Source of the DNA: Geosiphon pyriformis
Taxonomy: Eukaryota > Glomeromycota > Glomeromycetes > Archaeosporales > Geosiphonaceae
DNA length: 64,000 bases
Assembly: GCA_016748015.1 (NCBI GenBank)
Contig: JAAOMT010000135.1
Coordinates: 295,653-359,652, forward strand
Reading direction: 5' to 3'
Part shown: piece by piece, positions 26,501-40,000 of the stretch
Numbering within the stretch: the stretch's first letter is position 1
How the letters are laid out: every line of letters starts with the position of its first letter
Made by a program: the position numbers and the translations under genes
The notes under the pieces: generated by a model
What the model was told of the DNA's origin: nothing
The model's input: the letters and a program-made list of their open reading frames with translations, nothing else
Database searches by the model: none

Positions 26501-28546
26501 TTATCATTTTGTCTCTAGCATCATTCACAGCGTAAATCATATTCGGGAAGTGACACAGAACATTGAGTGCCAAGATCTCATAGAAAACTGCTTCAGTTTT
26601 GCTACAGAGTTTGGTCAAAGATGTCTACGTTACATGCATCACAACAAAGCCCGTAAGGAGTTAAATTTGAAACTTACACGGTTGGCAATTGACTGGGTTA
26701 GTTTTATTTGTGATGATTGTGTTCCAACTGATCGAAAAACATTTCGATGGGCGGTTATCGCTCTAGAATTTTCCATGGCCATCAACCGTGGTAACAACAT
26801 TTTGGGTCTAACAGAGTCGGATTTCGCCATGCTTCGTAGCAAAGTTTCAGTATGTATGACCTTGCTCGTTTCTCATTTTGATGTTCTTGGTGCTCGGTCA
26901 TCACATGAGACACAAGAACGTCAACTACAAGAAGCTATCGGAAAAAACGCAGTGCTCAAACCTTCGTTGTTACGATACGAGAATGAATATCTAAAAATGC
27001 GTAAGGGATGGATGGAAAAGTTGAATAAACTTGAATTTGATCTTTCGAAAAAAGAAATTGATCAAGGACTTGTTGGCAAAGTTCTTGATAATACTCGACC
27101 TGAAAATCGGCCTCTTGTATTCCTTGCTTCTTCCAGTTCCAACATCTCCTTACGTTGGCAACAGGGGAATTTTCTTGGTGGTGGTACATTCGGATCTGTA
27201 TACGTTGCAACGAATATAGATTCGGGTGACGTGATGGCAGTCAAAGAAATTCGATTTCAAGACCCATCTTCTCTAACTAGTTTGGTCAAATCTGTAAAAG
27301 AAGAAATGTCCGTTATGGAGATGCTCAATCATCCTAACATAGTCTCTTACTATGGAATTGAAGTTCATCGTGATAGAGTATACATTTTTATGGAATATTG
27401 TAAAGGTGGATCTTTGGGATCACTTCTTGAGCATGGACGTATAGAAGATGAGAATATTATAAAGTATTATACCCAGCAAATGTTAAAAGGATTAATATAT
27501 TTGCACGAAAATAATATTGTCCATAGGGACATAAAGCCTGACAGTGAGTATCGGTTTTCTAAATTTTCAATTTTAGGAGTATTTGCCTTATCGTTAACAT
27601 CGTATCCGGTAAAACCATAGATATCTTACTTGATCATATGGGCAAGATCAAATTTGTGGATTTTGGCGCTGCGAAAGTCCTTGCCAAAAACCAAAAGACT
27701 TTAGGAAGGACCACTTTACAAACAAATACAAATGTTCATAGTCTTACAGGGACCCCAATGTATATGGTTGGTTAAATTTTAGTAAACTGAATATGTGATC
27801 ATTGAAGTTTTTTTTTTAGAGTTCTTGAAAGCATCATCATAAATTTTTCTATTAAATAACAGGCACCAGAAATCATAACCGGCCAAGAAAAGGGTCGGAA
27901 AGGTGCGATGGATATTTGGTCGTTGGGATGTTGTGTGCTTGAGATGGCAACTGGTAGGCGTCCATGGTCAAATCTCGACAATGAATGGGCGGTCATGTAT
28001 CACGTTGTGACCGGGCACCCCCCGTTACCAGACCCATCACAATTATCAGATCAAGGGATGGACTTTTTAAAACAATGTTTTACACGATCATCAGAAGAAC
28101 GTCCTTCTGCCGAAGAGTTGTTAACGCATCCATGGCTGAGTGAAGATTATCTATTATCAGTTGATGACTGGTCTGGCGTAGCCAGTGATTTCCCCAGCAG
28201 CGACGGCACCGGGACCACAACTACAATAGACACAAGCCTGTATTATTCCAGTACAAACACACTACACTCAAATGGAAGTTTTTTATTAGCAGAAAGTTTT
28301 GTTGAGAAGGGTACAAACAACGACAATACTAAGAATATTTTAGCTCCTCGGAGACAGCCATCTATATCTTCCATTATATCGGTGGAAAGTGATAGTGGCA
28401 TGGGAATTGCAATTAATGACTTTGAGGATGCTGCAATCAATGACGTTGAGGATGCTGCAAGTAACCATGTGCCCGAGGTTATAAACTCATGTAATATCAG
28501 AAGCGAGATGTCAGGAAACGACCAGTGGAGTTTGGTTGATAAATAA
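23527..28546 (+). CDS. SSK2: MAP kinase kinase kinase, Ssk2/Wis4/MEKK4 type
   Basis: This is the top kinase of the osmotic and oxidative stress (HOG) MAPK cascade, expected to phosphorylate a Pbs2-like MAPKK. Seven exons join in frame to 1460 codons plus stop: 23527-23772, 23884-24026, 24111-25565, 25747-25902, 25991-27543, 27621-27766 and 27863-28546. The long N-terminal half matches the regulatory region of the family, including KLLRFTK spliced to FLFGKLENSAEY. The kinase domain starts near residue 1055 with GGGTFGSVY, then Lys1085 (MAVKEI), HRDIKPDN (Asp1180), DFG (Asp1198) and GTPMYMAPEI, followed by a Ser/Thr/Asp-rich tail. All catalytic residues are intact. The exon 3 to exon 4 junction was chosen to give EQLCSLTKTLL; nearer acceptors bring stops. 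It is divergent from ARG8. Confidence 0.93.
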
Positions 28547-29329
28547 ATGGAAGTTAGAATTGAGCCTTGATGAAAAGAAACCTGCTAAAATTCGGTCCGA
28601 TTTTTTGCAAAGGTTAATTTAATCTAATGCTTAACGAGAATTATTTTGGGTGACAACAATACATAAGATATGGACTTTTATTGTTTATCATTTTACTTAA
28701 TCAATTCTTTGATCCTAAATTTTATCATGTATTATTGTGTAATGTTCAAAATTTACATTGTGAAAAAGGTTCAAGATGTAGATTAGCAATTATCACTTTA
28801 AATTGAGTTATAATCGATTGAAACCAAACTTACAATCAATAATTTATTAGCTTTTGATAAATATTATATTGTATTGGGAAATTTTAACAATTTAGTTAAT
28901 TTAATAAAACACAAAAATTAATTTTATATTTAAATTTACTTATAAAATATAAAGTAATAATTGTGTTTTAATAATTTTGAAATATAAATAATAAAAAATA
29001 TTATTTAGATTATTTATTTACCCACTTAAAATTATTGTAAACTAAAAATAATGTTATTTAAACTATTACTTTTTTATATTTACATTATCATTAATTTAAA
29101 TACTATTTTTTTAAATCATTGATTATTTGAGTCATCCTATTGGTTGTCTCAAGACTTGAAAAAAGTACCAGTAAATCTGACTTCGCCTCCTTAGCTCTTT
29201 CAATAGTGTCGCGATTATTTAAACTCAAACTATGGGCCTAATAGTCCGTATTCCTTCGTTTTAGAACTTGCTTTCCTTCCCCCCAACATAGTCGTCTAGT
29301 AAAAGAAACTATTTGTAGCTTTTCTAGAA
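28547..29329. other. Intergenic region upstream of AMMECR1
   Basis: This covers the 3' side of the MAPKKK gene and the AMMECR1 promoter. 28850-29110 is AT-rich and 29120-29329 more balanced. No gene or RNA was found. Confidence 0.5.
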
Positions 29330-30614
<1,285 letters not shown>

Positions 30615-30686
30615 AAGCTGAGATGAATACCGTCTCCGCTGCGAAGTTATTGTTATAATAAATAATTTATAAAGCTTTAAACTGAA

Positions 30687-30978
30687 ATGGATGCCCCACG
30701 ATTGGGATTAAAAGTTCGTAAGTAGAATTTTGCTTATCAGAGAAAACCGAGTTTCAAATTTACTCTAATATTTTTTTCGTAAATCTTGTAGCAATCTGAT
30801 ATTTCCAACTCACTTAGAATTAGATTTTCGATCAAGTTACTTTGTTTATTTATTGCCTTTCCCAATGTGCTTCTTTATCCCAGAAAACAGAGAGGCTCTA
30901 ATGGTGAATGACACAGAATCAATAAATATCAGCTTTTTATAACTAGTTTTTTGTTAGGATTCCGGATCTTGGGATTGA
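30687..30978 (+). CDS. Candidate 23-aa spliced micro-ORF or spliced 3' untranslated exons
   Basis: Three tiny exons (30687-30717, 30884-30903, 30958-30978) are bounded by good splice signals: GTAAGT donor, TTCTTTATCCCAG acceptor, GTGAAT donor and TTTTTTGTTAG acceptor. Joined, they give a 23-codon frame from ATG to TGA. Retaining the second intron instead gives a slightly longer peptide. It starts only 73 bp after the AMMECR1 stop, so these could be spliced 3' untranslated exons of that gene or a short noncoding transcript. I recognise no known peptide. Confidence 0.3.
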
Positions 30979-31529
30979 AGAAATCAACTTATGTAAGATA
31001 AGATCAATTATTAAAACCTATAACAAATCAGTCCTTAGACCCTTTGGATTCGACGAACGATCATTGTCTAAAGATAAGGATAATACATGAGATTCGATTA
31101 CCATCTGATCAAAGCAAAACAATCATTGCTCAGAATGATAATCAATGACTATAGTGTAAGAAATTTCTGATACTCGGGAAAATAATTATACTAGGCTGAT
31201 CTGTTATATTATGACTTCGAGTCAATAATCCATTGTCAGAAAACTCCCTCACAGCCTTCGATAGCTAAGGCTGATGTCAACCTACAGTATAATAGGGAGT
31301 ATCTCTATTAACCTAACCACTCGGTCCCAACTTGGATTAAAATTGAGAATCCATCAAGTGCGGATGAGGCTTTAGAATTGGTGAAAAGGAGATATTACCA
31401 GCCAACAGAAACATGAGATGAGAAAAATATAGAGGGGGAGGATTTTTCCTAAAGTTCTACCTATTTGAAACTCCAGTCAGACGTCATGTTGATCAAATAA
31501 ATTTTTGGACACCATGATAAATTATTTCT
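30979..31529. other. Intergenic region, nothing certain
   Basis: Composition is moderate with short imperfect inverted repeats. No frame, tRNA or rRNA could be supported. It includes the 3' side of the Tom20-SET gene. Confidence 0.4.
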
Positions 31530-33508
31530 TCAGATTTGTAATGAGCTTTCAGAATTATCATCATCGACCCAATTCTTTTCGTCATCCTCGTCTAAAAGTG
31601 TAGGATCATCCACGTATTCACCTCCTCTGCATTTCGAACATGAACATGAGAATTTCCATTTCTTTGACAATTCTTCTTTCCTGTCATAGGTTTCCCTTTC
31701 ACCGAGTACAATATAGCTGACTTTTATTTCTTCACCTGCCATAATTCGTTTTGTGGCAACAACTGATAAAATATGATCACCAGATGTAAATTCGATATCT
31801 ACATTCGGATCACAAGAATGCGCAATATAAGAAGTAACATGATAGAACCCAGCTCCTGTTATAGGAGAAGCGTTACTGCGCACTGTTTCCTTCGAATCCT
31901 ATTGAAAAGGAAATTTCACAAGTATATTTTTTTGTTACAAAAATTAATAAGAATATCTTAAATACCTCTATGATCTCTCTAGTGTATTCTCGGGCAGTAT
32001 TTACACCGTACGCATTATACAAGAGTTTGCCTTTAAACATCATATATCGCTCCTCGGAGATAAATTCTTCAATTCCGGGAACTTTGCTCGCGAGCAATTC
32101 CTTCAGTATTTCTATTTCTCTGTGTTCTTTGGGAGTCGCAGCCAAATCCAAATATCGTAGCCTCTCAATGTGGTCAAATATGGAATAGTCTTCCTCAATA
32201 CCCTTTGAGACTTTTTCGGTTTCCTCGTAAACCATACGAGCCATAAATTTAGCGATCATCAAGGGAATTTTGAGGTTACCATCCTTTACTAAATTCACCA
32301 ATCTTGTCTCGGGGTTATCACCCATTTTGAATCCTGGGGGTCTTTGGAACAATAGATTAGAGTATTCTGCACGAGCCGTCTCTTGACACTTTTCTGTGCA
32401 GTACACAGACGAAAATAGATCTTGGTCCTCAAACCGAGCTTCCCTCATCTCTTTCAAGCAGTAACTACAAAAATGGCCTCCCTCAAAAAGGTAAATAGGG
32501 ATTTCAAAAACGAAGTAATGCGGGAGATCAATTTTTTACCCAATTATTAATATCTTAAGGATCTAAAAATGGATTGGACAACTTACCTCGAGAATGGGGT
32601 CGAGAGCTGAAACAATAGGTTTTTCTTCGTAAATAATTTCACCGGGGCTGAAATCTCTTTTCGCGAAAACTCCACGAGGAATCAATTTATCTTTTTCACT
32701 TGAATTATTTTCAACTTTCTGAATTTTTACGTTCATATCTTTTGTTGGGAATACTTTCCAATATTCCTCCTGCTTTTTCTTGACCTAGCATCAAATACAA
32801 ATATTCATAAGGCATAGAAAACTAGTCGGTGTTGAATTGTTTTGTTTCAAATACCTCAAGGGACATCATTGTGTAAACCAGACTAAAGACCGCCTCTGGA
32901 ATTGTCTTTTGGTATATCACGATAAGCTCAAGGGGTGATGGATAGACTTTCAAAGCCTTATAGAAGCAAATGGCAGCAGCTTGATATCCATTTTCCCCTA
33001 TAAACGTCCCAGACATAATTATAAGTCATTTTTAATTTATACATATTAAGGTTATGTAAAAATTAATATATAAACGCCTACCAGCTGCGAAAAATGTTTC
33101 ACCCTTGGCTACATGATCCAAAAAATATTTCTCCTTTTCATCAATCGCTTCAGGAAAAACTTCTTTACAGACCTCATCAAGGGCTTCTTGGGCAGAGGTT
33201 GTTAATTTATTTCGATTATCCTCTTCTTTGGCCTTCTTGATCTCGGCCGCCCGTTTCTTCTCTCGCTCTTTGGACAAAAAATGAACGCTATATAAATTAA
33301 AGGTACTAGAAGTAATATTTCGTCTGGGCTTCGCATTTTTCGATAAAAAACTAAAACCAAAATTCTATCAAGACAAGACATTGAACTCACTCAAGCGCCT
33401 TCGAAAAACAGGGTCATTTCTTCTTTTGTAGTCAAAGTAAGCTATGTAACTCAAGGATATGACCCCAACCACACCTAACACAAGAAATAAAGCTCTTTTG
33501 GAATCCAT
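31530..33508 (-). CDS. Tom20-like mitochondrial import receptor fused to a SET domain
   Basis: Six exons join in frame to 509 codons plus stop: 33508-33391, 33267-33082, 32997-32855, 32784-32587, 32481-31966 and 31898-31530. Residues 1-25 form a membrane anchor, followed by a charged helix with KKRAAEIKKAKEE and a Tom20 receptor domain (LGDHVAKGE-like region, then GYQAAAICFYKALKVYPSP) to about 149. From about 165 comes a split SET domain of the SMYD/Set5 kind: RGVFAKRDFSPGEII, a MYND-like Cys segment (CSYC...CTEKC), IAHSCDPNV, GEEIKVSYI and a post-SET CSCSKC. Tom20 binds mitochondrial presequences at the outer membrane; SET domains methylate lysines. The usual NHS of the AdoMet site reads AHS, so activity is uncertain. 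All splice phases agree, so the fusion is not an artefact of my joining. Confidence 0.88.
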
Positions 33509-34685
33509 ATAAGGCGTGGCTAGGAGGAAAGAGACAAAATAGGGCAAAGAGTTATTTGAATTATCTAGTATTAAATAATAAAATTAGAGCGTCCCAATTG
33601 ATTAGAGTAAAAGGTTTACAAAGATAATCTGTAAAGATTATACAAGTGAAATTTTATGAATATTTTGTAAATAATATATATAGTTAAAACATATTTAAAA
33701 TCACAATAATAAAATAATAAAAATACTTTTAATAAATTCACATTCAAAAACAGATAAAATTTTTTTTTTAAATTTATTAATAAAATTAGTATTTAAATAA
33801 TAAATAAAGAAAGGTACACTAATGAAATAATTAAATATTTAGATAGTAAATAGACTGCACACAATAAATACATTTAAAATATTTTTTGTTTAATTATAAT
33901 TATATTATAATTATTATATTAATTTATTATTTATTATGTTTATAATTAAATAATTTAAAAAAATCAAAAATTTTTGTAGTTTTAAAATTTTTTTAATAAT
34001 TATAAATAAAAAATATACTATTATAGTTTTATATTAATTTTAATTTAAAGCCAACATATAATAAAATTGTTTAATAATTAAATATAAATACCAATTTCAT
34101 AAAATTAATATCTGAACAAAACTTTATTGTTTATTGAAGAAACAATATAACCAAATTAATTTTTACTTAGATGTGACACAAATAAAAAAAGTATTTTTAA
34201 AAAATAATATAAATAAAGAAATTAATTAACATAAATAATAGTATATTATTGTACTTTAATTAAATGATTAAACTTAAATTAATATTGTTGTATGCGTATA
34301 TATTTTTCATAACACAATAAAATTTTACCGTCAAACTAAGTAATTAATTATTATAAATTTTAAACAGTTTTATTCATTATATTTCTTTTTTAATTATTAT
34401 TATTATTATTATTATTGTTGTTGTTGTTGTTGTTGTTATTATTATTTTTATTATTATTATTATTTTTATTATTGTTATTTTTATTATTTTTATTATTAAT
34501 GTTTGTTTTACATTTAAAAAATAACAATTTATATTGGTTTAAAATTTAATTGTAAATAATAAAAATTTTTAGATGACTATTTCTAAATAGTAAAAATAAA
34601 TATCTGCATAACCAATCACGGATCCAAGCCTACAATTCCAATTAATTATCTGCTATGCTATTTTTAAATGATAAAATTTTAAAAT
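33509..34685. other. AT-rich intergenic region with ATT/GTT microsatellite
   Basis: This is a very AT-rich divergent spacer between the Tom20-SET and ARPC5 genes. A mixed (TTA)n/(TTG)n tract lies at about 34396-34500. Both promoters must lie here; no individual element is clear. Confidence 0.5.
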
Positions 34686-35467
34686 ATGTCTTTCCGTTCA
34701 ATTGATATTGACGCACTCGACGAAGACCAACTCGCCGAAAGAGAACTATTTGAATTCTCAAAAGGGGGTGCTGTTGAAAAAACACCCGAGGAAGCCAATA
34801 GTGCCGTTCAGTCTAAAGGAACAGAAGTGAGAAATCTTTTACAAAGGTGCGTTTATATGTACGGTCCATTTCACCTATTAGTTGCTTAATGTAGGTTAAA
34901 CGGAACTGCTTCCCAGTTTTGATATACTTTATTGTTTGATGAATCTCCTCTATTTTATGTTCACTATGAATCACGAATTTTACAGAGGTAATATAGCTAG
35001 TGCACTCTCGATAGCCATAGATGATCCACCTTATGGGCTGAATAAAGAACATGCAAAGGTTCGTGTGAAGCAAGATTTCATTTACTGACGCGCCTATTTA
35101 GTCTCAACGTTGGGAGAATCCAATAATTTATGATGCTAGGATCAAAACACCAAAATTGTTATGGAGGTTTTAAATTCAACTAAAGCTGCCGATATCCCGG
35201 GACTCTTAAAGTCACTTTCGAACACCCAACAGGACACTTTGATGAAATATATCTATAGAGGCATGACAAATCCAGAAACGTTTCCCTCTGCTGTGCTGTT
35301 GAATTGGCATGAGAAGGTGGGAATCCTAGTAACTGGTTCTTGAGAATTCCGGTATTTCGATATTGGAAACCTCACCGTTTCCTCTCAATAATGCTTTTTT
35401 TTAGCTCACTGAAGTTGCTGGTGTTGGATGCATTGTTCGCGTAATTACTGATCGAAAAACGGTTTAA
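34686..35467 (+). CDS. ARPC5: Actin-related protein 2/3 complex subunit 5
   Basis: This is the smallest (p16) subunit of the Arp2/3 complex, which nucleates branched actin for endocytic patches and polarised growth. Four exons join in frame to 157 codons plus stop: 34686-34846, 34986-35058, 35140-35316 and 35405-35467. Landmarks are FRSIDIDALDEDQ at the N-terminus, EVRNLLQRGNIASAL across the first junction, IAIDDPPYGL, MKYIYRGM, SAVLLNWHEKLTEVAG and the C-terminal CIVRVITDRKTV. The length equals that of known ARPC5 proteins. The third exon's acceptor (ATGCTAG) was chosen because it gives AKDQNTKIVMEVL. It converges on the NECAP gene, with 325 bp between the stops. Confidence 0.96.
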
Positions 35468-35792
35468 TGAGCCCGAAGATATTTTAATTAGACTCACCTG
35501 TTCTCTGGCATGTCTTTTAAAGGTATATTTTCTCAATCTATTATTATAATATGAAGTTTAAAAATATATTAAGACAACACCAGTATATTTGATATAGCTT
35601 TTTTAAATTATTGGCTGATAATCAACGGCACCTTCCCTTAGTTGGGAAAATAATAATAATAAGTATATTGCGATAGATCTTGAGAGGAAATGGAATTCCG
35701 TAAAATGAAGCTATTTCCTAATGAATGACTAATAAGAATATACAAGAGCATCAACAGAAGCTGAAGAAATTAAAAAAAATTCTATAAAGAAC

Positions 35793-37021
35793 TCAGCCGA
35801 AACTATCCGTTGAATCCATGAATCCACTAAAATTATTAAACGAATCAAATTCTTTAGGGGTAGTTTCTGCTCGTTTCTTTCTGGAAGTTACGGAGGGTGG
35901 CGGTGGAAGTAATGGGACATCTGGGAGATTTAATGATATCATTAGCTAATGTTCGGTTAGAAATAATTGGACAGATGAAAAACCAACCCGTCGAGCTCAG
36001 GGTTTCTTCGGGTCCTTTACTACCCTTAGGAGGTTGTTTCTAGAAACTCCATTTAAATTAGAATACTAAAAATTTGCAATAAATTAAAAAGTTAAATCGA
36101 CCACAATCTTACATTTCCAATGGTGATACTAATCGTCTGACCCTCCTTTAAACTGTAATCCTTTGGATTTGAAGCTGTTATCTTTGAGCGTTCAGCCGCT
36201 TCCTTTTCCACATTTAAATGCCTTAAGCATAGATATTCAATTTAACATAATTATGGTGTCAAAGAATAAATAGAATTTGCCATATAAGCTTGAGAAAACA
36301 TACTTTATATGATCTTGCAAAGTGACTTGAAAGTCAAATGCTTCGGAACGTTCTTGAAATCCCATCCCAATGAACGCATGTCGACCTTTAATAAATATTC
36401 CCAAGATATAACATCTCGTAAAAATGTTACAACTTTCCAGGTAATAAAATCGCAAAATTGAGTTCAAACCTTTATCTTCGACGCGCAACACGAAGTAACG
36501 GCTCGAATCACGAACAGGTTCGACTGAATTAGTTTTGGGATCGTATGGAGATTCGGCAAACAATTCACCTAAAGGTGATTGCAAGGTTAATTATATAGTA
36601 CTCGATATTTAAAATTGATCAAGAAGGGTTTTCAACATTTCTCTTACCAGTAGTACCGTCCTCGAGTCGAATAAAACACTTTTCACCAATGGCGATGATT
36701 CTTAGACGGCCTTTCCAGAGAAAAGCTTCCATGTCACCCCATTCTGCTGCTCTGTTCTTTTAATTTTCACAAGAGGCGCTATTGTTAAGTTCTTGATAAC
36801 ACGCGAATTCTATATGCAAGAGAAGCCATCTATTTTAATACGTGCCTATACTCCTTACTAGAACTTCTTGGCGGGAGCTTGTAGACTAGGAAAAAAATGG
36901 TGAAAAATATGTTCTATCAAGCTGACCATTAAGAGAGAGAAAGTGCTGGTGTCATTTAAGAGGGTTCTTTACCAAAACATTCACGAATAACGAGCAAAAC
37001 GCTCTGATACTCATCGGCCAT
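35793..37021 (-). CDS. NECAP: NECAP endocytosis-associated protein (adaptin ear-binding)
   Basis: This clathrin-coat accessory protein binds AP-2 and regulates coat assembly. Eight exons join in frame to 215 codons plus stop: 37021-36973, 36885-36859, 36749-36648, 36568-36470, 36385-36304, 36221-36113, 36039-35988 and 35920-35793. The PH-like NECAP domain shows [77 protein letters not shown] and [13 protein letters not shown] proline-rich PLLPPPPS segment and a short tail with two FxxF-like or DxF-like stretches follow, as in family members. The third exon's start is the least certain: the chosen acceptor keeps frame but omits a GYRA-like stretch usual at that point, so a missed microexon is possible. 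Confidence 0.92.
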
Positions 37022-40000
37022 TATTTAGATTAGAAAATTTAATCTGAAATTGAACATATATGCTATTTAAACGTTATTACTTCGCAGATTGACATTAAAA
37101 ATATAAGACAATGTAATTGTTGCTTAAATTGTTATGTAATTTACAGCTTATGCTTTTTGCTAGATAAACTACATTCTGAACTGGATAGAACATTACAGCA
37201 AAAACATAATGACGGTGATAAAAACCTTGGTAAATAAAAGGTTTTTCAAATAAACATTTTGAAATTTATTGAAAAAGAATATTGGCAATTAAAAAAATGA
37301 CTGCTATGAAAATGTTGTTGAAAAATGTTTTTATTTATTATAAATAAGAAACTTGACAATTATAAAAAGTTTGGATTAAACTTGTATTTCATATATTTTA
37401 TAAAAAAATATTGCAATTTATTAAATATCAAAAAATAAAGTCTGTTACATATTTATTAAATAAAAATTTTAGTAATATTTATCAAAAAAATATGGTTATA
37501 ATTGTATCAATAAATAAGCAAAGTTTATATATTTTAATTTTATTATATTTGTTGTTATATTAAAATGTAATTTCTTTTATAATACTATAATAGTTTTAAA
37601 AAAATATAAAATTATATGTTAAAATTTAAACTTTAAAAAAAAACTTTTTTTTTTGCAATTTTATGATCACGATTAAAGCAAAAATAAAAAAAAGTAATCT
37701 TTAGTTTTTTTATTGTTTGTAATAGTACAATTACTTAAAAAGTTCTCTTAATTATAAAAACAATCAAACAGCATTTTGTAAAAATATTTTTTTTAAGTGA
37801 TATAGAATTTAACCAGTTTTTGGCTGTTAAAAAAACATTTATTTGTCTTTGGTTAAAAGTACTTTTTTTAAAAAAATAATACATTATTAGTAAAGATTTT
37901 TTAAATATTATAATTGCTGATTTTATTGTTAATTTTGTTTTTAATAAAAGCTGTTAAATTTTTAATAATATATTTATCTAATTTTTTCTCTTTCTTATTT
38001 TTATGACCACAATCAAAGCAAAAAGTAAAAAAGTTTCAAATGTTATTTTTCTTATAATAACTAATAAAATTTCAACAAAAAAAGATTTTTCTATTGTTAA
38101 AACAACCAAACAAAATATTCTGGCAAAATATTTTTTAAATATTAGTAATAATAAACTGTCTTTAGCAGCTTCTAAAGCATTTTTTTCACCTTTAATTAGT
38201 AGTTTTTTCTTAGTCAAAGTTTTTTCTAAAAGACACATTCAAATTAATTTCAGTGTTATTTTTATTTCCTTTAAAAATCCCAAAGTTTTTAACAACAAAC
38301 CAATTAACAAGCTGATCTTTTTTGTTTTTACTACTAATATTAACATTACTATTTTACAAATAGCCAAAAAGGCCAAAAATAGCAGCAGTTGCTTTTATTA
38401 TACCAAATCTTTTTGTAGTTTTAAATAAAATCTTAAATAAAATTTTTTTAATAACAATTAATTTTTTTCTTAATATAAACAACAACAATAACAAAACATT
38501 TTCCAAAATAAGCCAAAATTAATTATTGATTGTATTACCAAATATAATATTTTCTAACAGATTATTGCTAATTCTAAAAGCAAAGCAATTAATTAAATTA
38601 CTTAATTTTAAGAATTAAATTAATCAAATAAAAATCAAATTAATCTTTTTTTTTGTTTTCTGGTATTGTCTCAAATAATATCTAACAACCAATTTTTAAT
38701 TATCAAAAGTTTTCTAAATAAATGATTTTTATTTTAGTGTTTAATATTACTTTTAAGATTAAATTAATCTTGAATAATTTTTTGTTTCATTTGTTGTTTG
38801 GTTTTGTTGAACTTAAATTAGTTTTTAAAGACAATATTAAGTTGTTTTGTGTAAATTTTATTTCTGAAACTTTTTTAACTGTTATTATTATTAAAGTTTT
38901 TATTGATAATTTTTTTTAATTATATTTAAGATTATAAAATTTTCTGTAGTAATTTTTGGTTCTCTTTTTTTATATCTGTTGTATTTTGTAATATTTTTTT
39001 TAACATATTTTTCAATAATATTAAAAATAGTTTTAATGTTTTTGGTGTTATTAATTCTGTTAGATTAAAGTTTATTGGTTTATGACAATATATTATTGTT
39101 GTTTTTAAGAACTTTTTTTTGTTGTTGTTATTTTTAACTGTTGATTTGTACCAGTAAAAAAAAATAATATCCAGATTTTTTTTTTTTCAACAAAAAAAGA
39201 TTATTATTTTAAAAGATATATTTAAAACCAAATTGATTAATTTTTTTTTTAGCTATACTGTTTTTAAAATTAGTAATATAATTTTTCAGATTAATAATTA
39301 TACTTGTTTTATCTTTTGTTTTCTTGATTTTTATTGTCATTGATATTTTGTTGTTGTAATATTTGGCTTTTATTAATTTTTGAATTTTACTATTATTAAA
39401 ATTAATATTTTATATAAGTATTGTATTTAATAAAAAAAACTTTTAAATATTATTGTTGTTATAAATATCAAAATTTAAGTCATTTGTTTGTTAATTATAA
39501 AATGGTTTTTTTTGTTTTTTAAGTCTGTAGTTGGTTAAGTTTTTTGTGTTATTTTTTATTAATAACAAGTTTTATATTATAGCTTTGTTTTTTTGGTTTC
39601 TTTTTTTATTATTTTTTTAACTGTTTTTGTTATTGATTTTGTTATTAAGTTTAAATTAGATTTTTTGGAATTTCAAGTTTTGAATTTAATTGTTTTGGTT
39701 AAATCTGTTATTAAGTTTATTAACTTTTTAGTTGTTTTAATTACTATTCTTTTAAATAATAATGTTGACAAAAGTTTTTGTATAAAAAAAAACTTGTTTT
39801 TTATAAAATATATTGCTAATAATTTTTCTAATTTTCTGATTAATATTTCTAAAAATATTGTCTGTTTTAAATTTGAAATTGATTTTAGTAAAATAGACTA
39901 TAATAAGATACTAGTTGTTAAATTTTTTTTTGAATAAAAATACTATTAAATATATTATTGTTTTATAGTATATGTTAAGTTTCAATATTAGAAGTAGTAT

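Noticed and set aside
31130-31200. Possible C/D-box snoRNA (ATGATAA ... CTGA)
   Set aside because: The C box is imperfect and no closing stem was visible; chance is likely in AT-rich DNA.
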